NCBI GenBank assembly: GCA_934277985.1 | Contig: CAKQWF010000003.1 | Span: 62,001 to 126,000 of the forward strand | Direction of reading: 5' to 3' | Length of the DNA: 64,000 bases | From: an uncultured Oxalobacter sp. | Lineage (GTDB): Bacteria > Pseudomonadota > Gammaproteobacteria > Burkholderiales > Burkholderiaceae_D | Shown: in pieces, positions 1 to 7,649 of the stretch | How positions within the stretch are numbered: position 1 is the stretch's first letter | Layout: every line of letters begins with the position of its first letter | Position numbers and translations under genes: made by a program | The notes under the pieces: generated by a model | Database searches by the model: none | Seen by the model: the letters and a program-made list of their open reading frames with translations, nothing else | What the model was told of the DNA's origin: nothing

Positions 1-90
1 GGAAACAAGGGCGCGACCTGCATCTGGCGCAAGGAACCCGAACCGGAAACGAAAGAAGACGATGCCGCCCCGGCGCAGGCGGCGTCATGA
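1..90 (+). CDS. C-terminal end of an unidentified protein (partial)
   Basis: Reading from base 1, the plus-strand frame stays open for 29 codons and stops with TGA at 88-90. The tail begins GNKGATCIWRKEPEPE and ends in an acidic then Ala/Gln-rich stretch, typical of a disordered C-terminus. The stop overlaps the stop of the convergent thioredoxin-like gene by six bases. Too little remains to name the protein. That the frame is coding is inferred from its codon composition and from its ending exactly where the next gene ends. Confidence 0.5.
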   Translation, partial: GNKGATCIWRKEPEPETKEDDAAPAQAAS

Positions 91-525
91 ACGGCGGGAG
101 TCGATGGCCTGACGCAACAGACGGCGCAGGTTGACATCCTTTTGCCAGCAGGCATGCTCCTCGTTGCTTGAAGCCAGCCGCCGCATTTCATCGATACCGG
201 TATCGAGCTGGCTTTTCAAAAGCCGTTCCGCCACACCGGCATCGGGATGGATGCACCCGAAAAAATTGACGATATCGCCGTACTGAATCAAAAGGCTGGG
301 AAAATTCTCGATATCCAGGTCGCCCAGCAAATCGGCGTGGTCCTCGATATCGACCCACAAAAAAACGATATCGGGATACTTGCCCGCCAGTTCCTCGAAG
401 GCCGGCCGCCAGCCGCGGCAGGCGCCGCACCAGTGGGCGCAGAAACAGGCGACGATCCATGAACTGTCCGTCAGGCTCTTTTCAAGGATAGGGTAATCCG
501 GTTCGTTCAACTGGGCAAATGGCAT
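85..525 (-). CDS. thioredoxin-like protein
   Basis: A 146-residue thioredoxin-fold protein. The redox motif W-C-G-A-C is at residues 32-36, after a hydrophobic strand (IVACFCAHW). The cis-proline loop (NFPSLLIQ) has its Pro near residue 76. There is no signal peptide, so a cytoplasmic disulfide reductase or thiol-exchange role is expected. The C-terminal 40 residues are charged and helical, extending beyond the usual 105-110 residue thioredoxin. The active-site dipeptide is GA, not the GP of classical TrxA, so redox potential and partners may differ. It is divergent from gluQ across a 104-bp gap and convergent with the gene at the left edge. The fold assignment is secure; the substrate is unknown. 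Confidence 0.8.
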   Translation of the reverse strand: MPFAQLNEPDYPILEKSLTDSSWIVACFCAHWCGACRGWRPAFEELAGKYPDIVFLWVDIEDHADLLGDLDIENFPSLLIQYGDIVNFFGCIHPDAGVAERLLKSQLDTGIDEMRRLASSNEEHACWQKDVNLRRLLRQAIDSRRS

Positions 526-629
526 AATGACTGCAAAGAAAACGGCAAGATAGACAAGGGTCTGTTATTCTAGCGTAAGCATGACGGCAAATACATCGTT
601 TCAAAGACATTCCGGCAGACGGTTCCGTC

Positions 630-1598
630 ATGATGCCTGAAACCGCCGGAGACAGACAGGAGAAACGGCACTTGGAAAAACGTCCCTATCGCGGACGGTT
701 CGCGCCATCGCCGACCGGAGCGCTGCATTTCGGTTCGCTTGTGGCGGCCGTCGGCAGCTATCTTGACGCCCGCGCCAACGGCGGCGAATGGGTCGTGCGT
801 ATCGAAGACGTGGATACCACACGCTGCCACCCCGAATTTTCCGCATCCATTCTGGAAACGCTCGCCGCTTTCGGCTTCGAGTGGGACGGCCCCGTCGTTT
901 ACCAGTCGCAGCGCACGGCATGTTACGAGCGGGCGTTTTCGTACCTCAAGCGAAAGGGACTGGTCTATGGATGCGCCTGTTCGCGCCGCGAAATCGCCGA
1001 TTCCGCCATCGGCATCGACGGAGCGCACATCTATCCGGGCACCTGCCGCAACGGCCTGCCGCCCGGACGGCAGCCGCGCGCATGGCGTCTTGTCGTGCCG
1101 GATCGTGAAATCGTCTTCGACGATGCCGTGCAGGGCAAGCAGCGCCAGAATCTGGCGAAAGACGTCGGCGACTTCGTCCTCAGACGTGCCGACGGCCTGT
1201 TCGCCTACCAGCTCGCCGTCGTCGCCGACGACATCGAACAGGGAATAAACCACATCGTGCGGGGCGCGGACCTGCTCGCTTCCACACCGCGCCAGATATG
1301 GCTGTATGAATGTCTGGACGAAACGCCGCCGCGCTACGCCCATTTGCCGCTCGCCGTCAACGCCGCAGGCGAAAAACTCTCGAAACAGACACGTGCCGCC
1401 CCCGTTTGCGCCGCCGAACCGCTCGCGCCGCTTGTCGCCGCCATGCGTTTTCTCAATCTTGACCCGGGAAAAAGCGAATGTTCCCTGAAAGAATTGTGGA
1501 ACTGGGCGATAATGCACTGGTCTGTCGGAAATGTACCCGGAAAACAGGCTATCGAAAGTCCCGACCCAACCCAGCAGGAGAAACAACATGATCGTTAA
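630..1598 (+). CDS. gluQ: glutamyl-Q tRNA(Asp) synthetase
   Basis: This 322-residue protein is a shortened glutamyl-tRNA synthetase that lacks the anticodon-binding domain. The HIGH-like signature is PSPTGALHFG at residues 26-35 and the KMSKS-like signature is KLSKQ at 249-253. Zinc ligands are visible as C115, C117, Y135 and C139. Family members attach glutamate to the queuosine base at position 34 of tRNA-Asp, independently of tRNA-Glu. The length fits the family (about 290-310) plus a short N-terminal extension; the start could be either ATG at 630 or 633. The 3' end overlaps the downstream CoA-binding protein start (1588) by 11 bases, suggesting translational coupling. Confidence 0.92.
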   Translation: MMPETAGDRQEKRHLEKRPYRGRFAPSPTGALHFGSLVAAVGSYLDARANGGEWVVRIEDVDTTRCHPEFSASILETLAAFGFEWDGPVVYQSQRTACYERAFSYLKRKGLVYGCACSRREIADSAIGIDGAHIYPGTCRNGLPPGRQPRAWRLVVPDREIVFDDAVQGKQRQNLAKDVGDFVLRRADGLFAYQLAVVADDIEQGINHIVRGADLLASTPRQIWLYECLDETPPRYAHLPLAVNAAGEKLSKQTRAAPVCAAEPLAPLVAAMRFLNLDPGKSECSLKELWNWAIMHWSVGNVPGKQAIESPDPTQQEKQHDR

Positions 1599-2001
1599 AG
1601 ACGAGGAAGGTATCAGGGAAATCCTGAAAAACAACCATGTCGTCGCCATTGTCGGCTATTCCACCAACGAGGAAAAGGGCGCGCATTATGTCCCGAAGTT
1701 CCTCAAGAAACACGGCTACCAGATCGTACCGGTCAATCCGAACATCACCGAAGGACTGGGCGAAAAAGCCTATGCGTCCCTTAGGGACATTCCGTTTCCG
1801 GTCGATATCGTGGACTGTTTCCGCCGCCCGGACGCCATGCCGGAAATCGCGCGTGACGCCGTGGCCATCGGTGCGAAAGTCCTGTGGATGCAAAAAGGCA
1901 TCGAATGCGATGAAGCGGCCGAAATCTGTTCCTGTGCCGACCTGAAAGTCGTATCCGACCGCTGCATGCTGGAACAATATACGGAACTGTTTCTGAAATA
2001 G
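1588..2001 (+). CDS. CoA-binding domain protein, first of a tandem pair
   Basis: A 137-residue protein consisting only of a Rossmann-type CoA-binding domain (YccU/CoA_binding_2 family). The N-terminal strand VVAIVGYS is followed by the nucleotide-binding helix. The conserved segments IVPVNP, VDIVDCFRRP and GAKVLWMQKGI follow, as in homologs related to the N-terminal domain of succinyl-CoA synthetase alpha. The ATG at 1588 was chosen because AGGAG lies at 1576-1580; the frame extends upstream without a better start. It overlaps gluQ by 11 bases. A second, clearly related gene follows at 2089. The cellular role of these stand-alone domains is not established; CoA or acyl-CoA binding is inferred from the fold. 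Confidence 0.85.
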   Translation: MIVKDEEGIREILKNNHVVAIVGYSTNEEKGAHYVPKFLKKHGYQIVPVNPNITEGLGEKAYASLRDIPFPVDIVDCFRRPDAMPEIARDAVAIGAKVLWMQKGIECDEAAEICSCADLKVVSDRCMLEQYTELFLK

Positions 2002-2038
2002 ACGCGGCTCCGTCGCAACCGCATAACGCCGACCGGTA

Positions 2039-2060
2039 CGCCATGCTGCAGGGCATGGCG
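2039..2060. other. hairpin between the two CoA-binding genes
   Basis: An 8-bp perfect inverted repeat (CGCCATGC / GCATGGCG) around a 6-base loop sits in the 87-bp gap between the paralogous CoA-binding genes. No T-tract follows on either strand, so it is not a classical terminator. It could stabilise mRNA or be incidental. Confidence 0.4.
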
Positions 2061-2088
2061 TGCGCCGCGGCATGGAAAAAGGGAAAAC

Positions 2089-2517
2089 ATGTCTGAAAAC
2101 TACGCCGCCGTCCGCGATCCGGACGCCATCCGGGACATCCTGGAGGATACGAAAACCGTCGCCGTCGTCGGCTATTCCGACGATCCGGGCAGGGCGGCCC
2201 ATTATGTCGCCAGGTATTTGCAGGAAGCGGGATACCGGGTCATTCCCGTCAATCCGTCACTCACGCAGGGACTCGGCGAGACCTGCTACCCGTCGCTGAA
2301 AGCCATCCCGAAAGATATCCGTATCGATATGGTCGATTGCTTCCGCCGCCCGGAATTCATTCCGGAAATCGCACGCGAGGCTGTCGCCATCGGCGCCAAA
2401 GTCCTGTGGATGCAGTCCGGCATCGCCAGTGAACAGGCACGGGAAATCGCCGGCAAAGCCGGTATGACCGTCGTCGAAAACCGCTGCACCATGCGGGAAC
2501 ACAAGTGCTTGTTTTGA
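2089..2517 (+). CDS. CoA-binding domain protein, second of a tandem pair
   Basis: A 142-residue paralogue of the preceding gene, with the same domain and matching blocks: VAVVGYSDDPGRAAHYVARYL, VIPVNPSLTQGLGE, MVDCFRRPEFIPEIAREAVAIGAKVLWMQSGI and a C-terminal ENRCTM. The two proteins are close enough to have arisen by local duplication, but most non-motif positions differ, so the event is not recent. The ATG at 2089 follows a purine-rich AAAAAGGGAAAAC site. No enzymatic residues beyond the CoA-binding fold are visible. Two adjacent copies may form a heterodimer or serve different acyl-CoAs; that is inference. Confidence 0.85.
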   Translation: MSENYAAVRDPDAIRDILEDTKTVAVVGYSDDPGRAAHYVARYLQEAGYRVIPVNPSLTQGLGETCYPSLKAIPKDIRIDMVDCFRRPEFIPEIAREAVAIGAKVLWMQSGIASEQAREIAGKAGMTVVENRCTMREHKCLF

Positions 2518-2697
2518 GCGAATAGTCCGCAAAAACACCTGTTGCCGCCGTGTGATTCGACGTATTGTGCGAGGGAAATGGCGTGGAAGCCGGTGCAGAA
2601 ACCGGCATCCGGACAAAAATGGCGATACCACCTTGCACGGTGCCGAATTCCGGAACCGGGTACACAAGCCGTCGAGGGAAATGGGACAATGCAAGGC

Positions 2698-2726
2698 GAT
2701 ATCCTGACAGGAAATGTCAGGATATC
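2698..2726. terminator. 12-bp perfect hairpin between convergent genes
   Basis: GATATCCTGACA (2698-2709) pairs perfectly with TGTCAGGATATC (2715-2726) around the loop GGAAA. It lies between the end of the second CoA-binding gene (plus) and the end of the small secreted-protein gene (minus), where a shared terminator is expected. Neither side has a long U-tract, so it may act as a weak or factor-assisted terminator or a 3'-end stabiliser. Confidence 0.5.
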
Positions 2727-2739
2727 ATCAAGACAGCGA

Positions 2740-3018
2740 TCATCTTTCTGAATCGTTTGTGCATTTGTGCCATGTCTTTTGATAGCCGGCCTGTCCTTTC
2801 TTGCCATAGCACCAGCCATTGTTTTTCAGGACAGCGACAAGTTTGTCTCTGGCGATGCATGCTTCTTGTGTTTCTGGTTTGTCACCGTTCCATCCACGAC
2901 AAAATCCATTTAGCGTATCTTCGGCGGACAGGATGTTTTGTGCATCCTTGTCCGAAAGCTGTCCGGCGAAAGCCGGAACCGAAGCGAAAAGCAGCGCAGC
3001 GCAAATGATTTTTTTCAT
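2740..3018 (-). CDS. small secreted cysteine-containing protein, function unknown
   Basis: Ninety-two residues from the ATG at 3016-3018. The start was chosen because MKKIICAALLFASVPAFAG is a textbook Sec signal peptide, with cleavage likely after AFA; an upstream in-frame start would put 15 charged residues ahead of it. The mature part is about 73 residues, hydrophilic, with four cysteines (FCRGW, EACIAR, WCYGKK, HKC) that probably form two disulfides in the periplasm. I do not recognise the family. It is convergent with the CoA-binding pair and followed by a strong hairpin. Real coding is supported by the signal peptide and cysteine pattern. Confidence 0.7.
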   Translation of the reverse strand: MKKIICAALLFASVPAFAGQLSDKDAQNILSAEDTLNGFCRGWNGDKPETQEACIARDKLVAVLKNNGWCYGKKGQAGYQKTWHKCTNDSER

Positions 3019-3493
3019 GACCCGAACCCTTCGATGTGAGGTACCTGCCGTTTGTTTCGTCAAGTATAAGTTATCTGATTTCCTGTATAACGACCGACAG
3101 ATTGCAGGAGGTATCCCGGATATTGTCTTCCGGGAAGTAGATCATGATGATCTGCCACGATTGCCGATCATGCCTGTGAACCGTCACGGCAGGCACAGGC
3201 GGCGAACGCCGGACTGAAGCAGTCCCGGAAGGTCAGGTATCGATATGACCGTTTACAGCATCACGCCGACACATTTGCGATACCCTGTCATTTCCTGATA
3301 AATCACACGAAATATATTTTTCAACTTATTGATTCAAAACAAATAGACAGGATGACTTTTTTGAGTTTACATGCTGCAATGACAGATGGGGCAGAAGGCA
3401 TCCAGCACAGGAAACCCTGTTCGCTTGCCAAATAGTCCGATTTCGGATAATCTCTGTTCGGATTTTTTGACGGGCGCAAGGCAAATCATACCG
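3019..3493. other. 475-bp intergenic region
   Basis: This gap separates the small secreted protein (minus) from the MarR regulator (plus) and should hold both promoters. I see no gene. Visible structures are an inverted repeat GCCTGTG (3172-3178) / CACAGGC (3194-3200), an AT-rich stretch at about 3295-3370, and the TCCGA-TT-TCGGA palindrome at 3436-3447 annotated separately. Confidence 0.5.
3436..3462 (+). promoter_or_regulatory. candidate MarR-type operator
   Basis: TCCGA-TT-TCGGA is a perfect 12-base palindrome at 3436-3447, with a second TTCGGA half-site at 3457-3462, 15 bases after the first. It lies 32-58 bases upstream of the marR start, where an autoregulatory site would sit. MarR dimers usually bind short palindromes of this size. 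The assignment rests on position and symmetry only. Confidence 0.35.
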
Positions 3494-3931
3494 ATGGTAA
3501 CCGACGACATTTTTTATCAGCACTTCATGCTGATGCAGCAGGAAAACCGCATCTATGCGACATGGTGCAAAAAGCACGGTATTTCCTATTTGTGGATGAT
3601 CGTGCTGGATACCCTGTTGCGGGTGGAACATATCGAACCGGCCATGCTGGCCGATCGTCTCTCGATTCCGCGACAGAGCATGACCAGCCTGCTGGACCAG
3701 CTGGAAAAAAACGGTCTGATCCGGCGCGAAGCCCATCCGGCGGACCGGCGGCGCACCCGTCTGTACCTGACGGAAAAGGGCAGGGAAACCATCGACGGCA
3801 TTCTCGAAAAGCTTTCTGTGCACGAACAGGCGGTGACCGAGGATATCTCGCGCGAGGAAATCGCGACATTCAACCGGATTTACGCACAAATCGTCGAAAA
3901 ACTGCAAAAGAGGCTGGCAGATGAATCCTGA
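3494..3931 (+). CDS. MarR-family transcriptional regulator
   Basis: 145 residues from the ATG at 3494 (the frame is open further upstream, but the conserved region begins here). The winged helix is recognisable as MLADRLSIPRQSMTSLLDQLEKNGLIRREAHPADRRRTRLYLTEKG, containing the MarR wing signature D-R-R-x-x-x-L-x-L-T-E-K-G. Flanking helices would form the dimer interface. It overlaps the next gene, an MFS transporter, by 11 bases, so the two are translationally coupled; a MarR repressor controlling its adjacent exporter is a common arrangement. The ligand is unknown. A palindrome upstream (3436-3447) could be the autoregulatory operator. Confidence 0.88.
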   Translation: MVTDDIFYQHFMLMQQENRIYATWCKKHGISYLWMIVLDTLLRVEHIEPAMLADRLSIPRQSMTSLLDQLEKNGLIRREAHPADRRRTRLYLTEKGRETIDGILEKLSVHEQAVTEDISREEIATFNRIYAQIVEKLQKRLADES

Positions 3932-5096
3932 ACAGGCAATGGTCGTCACACAACCGGCGCAGGCCGAAGGCACGCGCGGACACGGGCATGCCACGCGGTT
4001 CGTCTTTCTGGCGCTGGGGCTGGCGATTTCCGCATGGGCGATGCTGGTTCCCTATGCCAAGGCGCGGCTTGCCGTCGATGAAGCCGTACTGGGGATGCTG
4101 CTGTTGCTGATCGGTACCGGCGCATTGTTGTCGATGCCTTTTGCAGGCTGGCTTACAGGGCGTTTCGGTTGCCGCAAGACGCTGGTGGTATCCACCACGC
4201 TCTTTATGATGGCGCTCGTCATGCTCGCCTGCGTCTCGTCGCCCTGGCTGTTCGGTATCGCCCTGTTTCTGTTCGGTGCATCGTCCGGTGTCGTGGACGT
4301 CGCCATGAATATCCAGGCCATTCTGGTCGAAAAAGAGCGCAACCGGAGCATGATGTCAGGCTTTCATGGCATGTACAGCGTCGGCGGATTTTTCGGCGCG
4401 GTCGTGATTTCGCTCCTGCTCAACGCCGGACTGTCTCCGCTGGTCGCGACGGCAGCGCTGGCGGTGACGCTGACCGTGCTGCTCATCGCCGTATTCGCGC
4501 GCTATCTGTTTCCCTACGGCAATCAGGGAAAAAGCCGTTCCTTTTTCGTGCTGCCCAGAGGCAGCATCCTGTTGCTGGGCGTTCTGTGCGCCATCATGTA
4601 CATGGGCGACGGCGTCGTGCTGGACTGGGGCGCGCTGTTCATGACGACGACCAAGGCCGTCGCGCCCGATACGGCGGGGCTGTCTTTCGCCGTCTTTTCC
4701 GTCGCCATTTCCACGGGACGCCTTTTCGGAGATCGTCTTGTCGAATGGCTGGGCGCGGGAAAAGTCATGCTGGCCAGCAGCATTCTGGCGGCGGCGGGTT
4801 TTCTGTTCGTCATGGCGGCTCCCTCGACCGTGACGGCTTTCGCGGGCTTCGTCGTCGTCGGGCTGGGCGCTTCCAACATCATTCCGATCCTGTTTTCGAT
4901 CGCATCCCACCAGAAAATCATGCCGGTCAATCTGGCGATTTCCTCGGTGACGACACTGGGCTATCTGGGGTTGCTGATGGGCCCGCCGATCATGGGATTC
5001 ATCGCCCATGCCAGCAGCCTGTATGCCGTATTCGGCATCGTGGCAGGACTGATGATTTTCGTGGGCATCGCCTCGCGCGGTCTGCACAAGCTCTGA
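3921..5096 (+). CDS. MFS transporter (YbjJ-like)
   Basis: A 391-residue protein with about twelve hydrophobic segments and the MFS loop motif G-x-x-x-x-R-F-G-x-R-K between TM2 and TM3 (AGWLTGRFGCRKT). The SSGVVDVAMNIQA and SGFHGMYSVGGFFGA segments resemble the YbjJ/fucose-permease-like branch. It should be an inner-membrane secondary transporter. The start overlaps the marR stop, so expression is probably tied to release of that repressor. The substrate cannot be read from sequence; export of a toxic compound is inferred from the MarR partner. Confidence 0.85.
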   Translation: MNPEQAMVVTQPAQAEGTRGHGHATRFVFLALGLAISAWAMLVPYAKARLAVDEAVLGMLLLLIGTGALLSMPFAGWLTGRFGCRKTLVVSTTLFMMALVMLACVSSPWLFGIALFLFGASSGVVDVAMNIQAILVEKERNRSMMSGFHGMYSVGGFFGAVVISLLLNAGLSPLVATAALAVTLTVLLIAVFARYLFPYGNQGKSRSFFVLPRGSILLLGVLCAIMYMGDGVVLDWGALFMTTTKAVAPDTAGLSFAVFSVAISTGRLFGDRLVEWLGAGKVMLASSILAAAGFLFVMAAPSTVTAFAGFVVVGLGASNIIPILFSIASHQKIMPVNLAISSVTTLGYLGLLMGPPIMGFIAHASSLYAVFGIVAGLMIFVGIASRGLHKL

Positions 5097-5156
5097 AGAC
5101 AACGGCCGACATGCCGGACTATTCGCCAGCCGGCCGCCTCGCGGTACAATATCGGC

Positions 5157-5855
5157 ATGTCCAAGATAATTGCCATTGATACCTCGTCCGATATTGCATC
5201 GGTCGCCATCCTGAATGGCGAAACCCTGCATTCCTCGGCCAGCGAAGGCTTTTCCAGCCACTCCATGACGGTACTGCCCATGTTGCAGGAACTGCTGGCA
5301 CGCGAAAACCTGACGGTAGCCACCTGCGACGCCATCGCTTTCGGTTGCGGTCCCGGTTCTTTCACCGGCTTGCGCACGGCCTGCGGCATCGCGCAGGGAT
5401 TGTCCCTGGCGACTTCGCTGCCCGTCGTTCCGGTCGTCACGCTGGAAGCCATGGCGCAAACCTGCCGCGAGCGTACCGGCGCTTCCGATGTGCTGGCGAT
5501 GATCGACGCACGGATGCATGAAGTGTACTGGGCGCAATACCGCCATGAAAACGGGCGCTGGCTCGCCGTTACCGAACCGTCCCTGTGCGCCGCTTCCCAA
5601 ATCGTGCCGCAGGGCGAACCGGTACTGTGCGGCAACGGCATCACCGCCTATGCCGACGAACTGCCGGAGCAGGCAGGGGATTTGCCGCGATACCCGGATA
5701 TCTACCCGCATGCCGAAGCGATCGCCCGGCTGGCGCGCGCGCGCTTTTTGCGAGGCGAGACCGTAAAGGCTTCCGCTATCGAACCCTTGTATCTGCGCAA
5801 CAAGGTCGCCCTGAAAACGTCCGAACGACTGGCATTGAAGGAAAAAACGGCATGA
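5157..5855 (+). CDS. tsaB: tRNA t6A modification protein TsaB
   Basis: 232 residues of the ASKHA fold. The N-terminal phosphate-1 motif (IIAIDTSSDIASVAI) and the Gly-rich segment FGCGPGSFTGLRTACGIAQGL are diagnostic of TsaB/YeaZ. TsaB is the non-catalytic partner of TsaD in N6-threonylcarbamoyladenosine formation at A37 of ANN-decoding tRNAs. The length matches E. coli TsaB (231). There is no Shine-Dalgarno match before the ATG at 5157, and a TACAAT hexamer at 5145-5150 would place a start of transcription almost on the initiator codon, so a leaderless mRNA is possible. It overlaps rimI by 4 bases (ATGA); tsaB-rimI pairing is common. Confidence 0.95.
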   Translation: MSKIIAIDTSSDIASVAILNGETLHSSASEGFSSHSMTVLPMLQELLARENLTVATCDAIAFGCGPGSFTGLRTACGIAQGLSLATSLPVVPVVTLEAMAQTCRERTGASDVLAMIDARMHEVYWAQYRHENGRWLAVTEPSLCAASQIVPQGEPVLCGNGITAYADELPEQAGDLPRYPDIYPHAEAIARLARARFLRGETVKASAIEPLYLRNKVALKTSERLALKEKTA

Positions 5856-6352
5856 ACGCCCCTGAAAAGACGTCCGCGTCATCCGGAGCCGTAGAGCCGG
5901 AACCGGTAGAAGAAATACTGACTTTCCGTCCGATGGTCTTTCATGACCTGCACGAAGTCTATTACATCGAACAAAGCGTTTTTTCCTATCACTGGACTTA
6001 CCAGAACTTCCAGAGTTCGGTCGCCAACGAAAACATCGGTGTGGTGCTGCGCAACGCCGCCGGAAAAATGGTCGGCTATTTCGTGTGCATGGAAGTGCTG
6101 GATGAAATGCACCTGCTGAAAATCGCCGTCGCGGGCGACATGCATGGGAAAGGCTATGGCCGCATCCTCATGGACAAGGCCGTCGCGCTGGCGCGCGAGC
6201 GTGAGATGGCGTTCATGTTTCTCGAAGTGCGCCCGAGCAATACACCCGCCGTCGCGCTGTACAAAAATACCGGATTCAAAACCGTCGGGGTACGCAAGGG
6301 CTATTACGCCGACAATCATGAAGACGCGCTGGTGATGAGACTGGATTTATGA
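5852..6352 (+). CDS. rimI: ribosomal protein S18-alanine N-acetyltransferase RimI
   Basis: A 166-residue GNAT acetyltransferase, with an N-terminal extension of about 25 residues before TFRPMVFHDLHEVYYIEQSVF. The acetyl-CoA-binding motif A is seen as LLKIAVAGDMHGKGYGRILM (pattern Q/R-x-x-G-x-G/A), followed by EVRPSNTPAVALYKNTGF, characteristic of RimI. RimI acetylates the N-terminal alanine of ribosomal protein S18. The start is the ATG overlapping the tsaB stop by four bases. Its position between tsaB and a family-4 uracil-DNA glycosylase is a known betaproteobacterial arrangement. Confidence 0.92.
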   Translation: MNAPEKTSASSGAVEPEPVEEILTFRPMVFHDLHEVYYIEQSVFSYHWTYQNFQSSVANENIGVVLRNAAGKMVGYFVCMEVLDEMHLLKIAVAGDMHGKGYGRILMDKAVALAREREMAFMFLEVRPSNTPAVALYKNTGFKTVGVRKGYYADNHEDALVMRLDL

Positions 6353-7215
6353 GCGGAATGGACGAACAGACACGGACGCGCTATCTAAAGGCCATGGGAA
6401 TCACCCGCTGGACGCTGCGCGTGGACGATCCGGGCACCGTGGAGCCGGAAGAAACACCCATGCCCGCCCGGGCGTCTGCCGTTTCCGTTCCTGCGCCCGA
6501 ACGGATGGCGCAGTCTCCCGAACACACCGTATCCATGGTGAAGTCGCCGGAAATCCTGCCGGATAGCGTCGTGCCGCCTGACGTCTTGCAGGACATGCCA
6601 CCTGAAGCGGGGCGGGTGACAAGCCCGCAGGGTGGTGACAGCTGGGAAATCCTTCTGGAAGACATCGGCGCTTGCCGGCGCTGCGACCTGTGCAAGACAC
6701 GCAACCGCATCGTACCGGGAACGGGCGACCGGCATGCAGACTGGCTTTTCATCGGGGAAGGACCCGGGCGACAGGAAAACCTGCAGGGAGAACCCTTCGT
6801 CGGTCGTGCGGGCAAGCTGCTCGACGCCATGATGGCGGCCATGCGGATCAAACGCGGCGACAACGTCTATATCGCCAATATCGTCAAATGCCGTGCCAGC
6901 GACGGCGCGGACAAGGACAGACAGCCGACCGAAGAAGAAGCGGCGACCTGCATGCCGTATCTGGAAAGACAAATCGCCCTGATTCGTCCGGCCATCATCG
7001 TCGCACTCGGCAAGACCGCTGCCGTCGCACTGCTCAATACCGACCGGGAAGTGTCACTGGCTTCGCTGAGGAACCGCGAACATGTCTATCGTCTGGGCGA
7101 CATGCGCATTCCGCTTGTCGTGACATACCATCCATCCTATCTGTTGCGCACGCCGGGCGGCAAAAAACAGGCATGGCAGGATCTGTGCAGCGCCATGGAG
7201 ATTTACGGACGCTAA
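6349..7215 (+). CDS. family 4 uracil-DNA glycosylase
   Basis: A 288-residue iron-sulfur uracil-DNA glycosylase that removes uracil from DNA to start base-excision repair. Motif 1 is GEGPG (136-140) with ENLQGEPFVGRAGKLLD; motif 2 is HPS at 261-263. The likely [4Fe-4S] cysteines are C112, C115, C181 and C201. The catalytic domain begins near residue 95. The first 95 residues are Pro/Ala/Val-rich and probably disordered, longer than in minimal thermophilic enzymes but common in betaproteobacteria, where the gene is sometimes annotated as a phage polymerase-related protein. It overlaps rimI by 4 bases and ends 19 bp from the convergent exbD. Confidence 0.92.
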   Translation: MSGMDEQTRTRYLKAMGITRWTLRVDDPGTVEPEETPMPARASAVSVPAPERMAQSPEHTVSMVKSPEILPDSVVPPDVLQDMPPEAGRVTSPQGGDSWEILLEDIGACRRCDLCKTRNRIVPGTGDRHADWLFIGEGPGRQENLQGEPFVGRAGKLLDAMMAAMRIKRGDNVYIANIVKCRASDGADKDRQPTEEEAATCMPYLERQIALIRPAIIVALGKTAAVALLNTDREVSLASLRNREHVYRLGDMRIPLVVTYHPSYLLRTPGGKKQAWQDLCSAMEIYGR

Positions 7216-7234
7216 AAAGGCGCGCCGTCCGGTA

Positions 7235-7648
7235 TCAGTCGCGCGGCTTCGTGACGAACGCCAGTTTCGCGATACCGGCGCGCTGTGCCGCCGCCATGAC
7301 GCGCACGACATGTTCGTAATCGGTTTTGCGATCGCCATATAGCCGGATTTCCGGCTGCGGCTCGGCTTGTGCCGCTTCCGCCAGCGCTTCTTCCAGCGCC
7401 GCTTCACCGATTGCCTGGCCATCCCAGTAAACCATCCCGTCCTGCGCGACCGTCAGGGAAACCGCCTTCGTTTCCGTCTGGGTGCGTACCGCCTGCGTTT
7501 GCGGCAGTTCCACCCCGACCGAATGGGTCAGCACCGGCACCGTCAGAATGAAAATCACGAGCAACACCAGCATGACGTCCACCATGGGCGTCACATTGAT
7601 GTCGCTGGCGACATCGTCCCGATCGTCGAATTTCCCGCCGAAGGCCAT
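7235..7648 (-). CDS. exbD: biopolymer transport protein ExbD
   Basis: 137 residues: a short cytoplasmic N-terminus, one transmembrane helix (about residues 22-42) and a periplasmic domain. The essential membrane aspartate is in PMVDVMLVLLVIF (D24, equivalent to E. coli D25). With ExbB it forms the proton-driven motor that energises TonB. The gene ends the tonB-exbB-exbD operon; the gap from exbB is one base. The periplasmic part (EIRLYGDRKTDYEHVVRVMAAAQ) matches the ExbD/TolR fold. TolR is the alternative, but a neighbouring tonB supports ExbD. Confidence 0.93.
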   Translation of the reverse strand: MAFGGKFDDRDDVASDINVTPMVDVMLVLLVIFILTVPVLTHSVGVELPQTQAVRTQTETKAVSLTVAQDGMVYWDGQAIGEAALEEALAEAAQAEPQPEIRLYGDRKTDYEHVVRVMAAAQRAGIAKLAFVTKPRD

Positions 7649-7649
7649 G

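Noticed and set aside
4356..5882. 508-codon open frame on the minus strand
   Set aside because: It overlaps the MFS transporter and tsaB in antisense; the product is rich in Gln, Arg, Asp and His without motifs, as expected for a shadow of GC-rich coding DNA.
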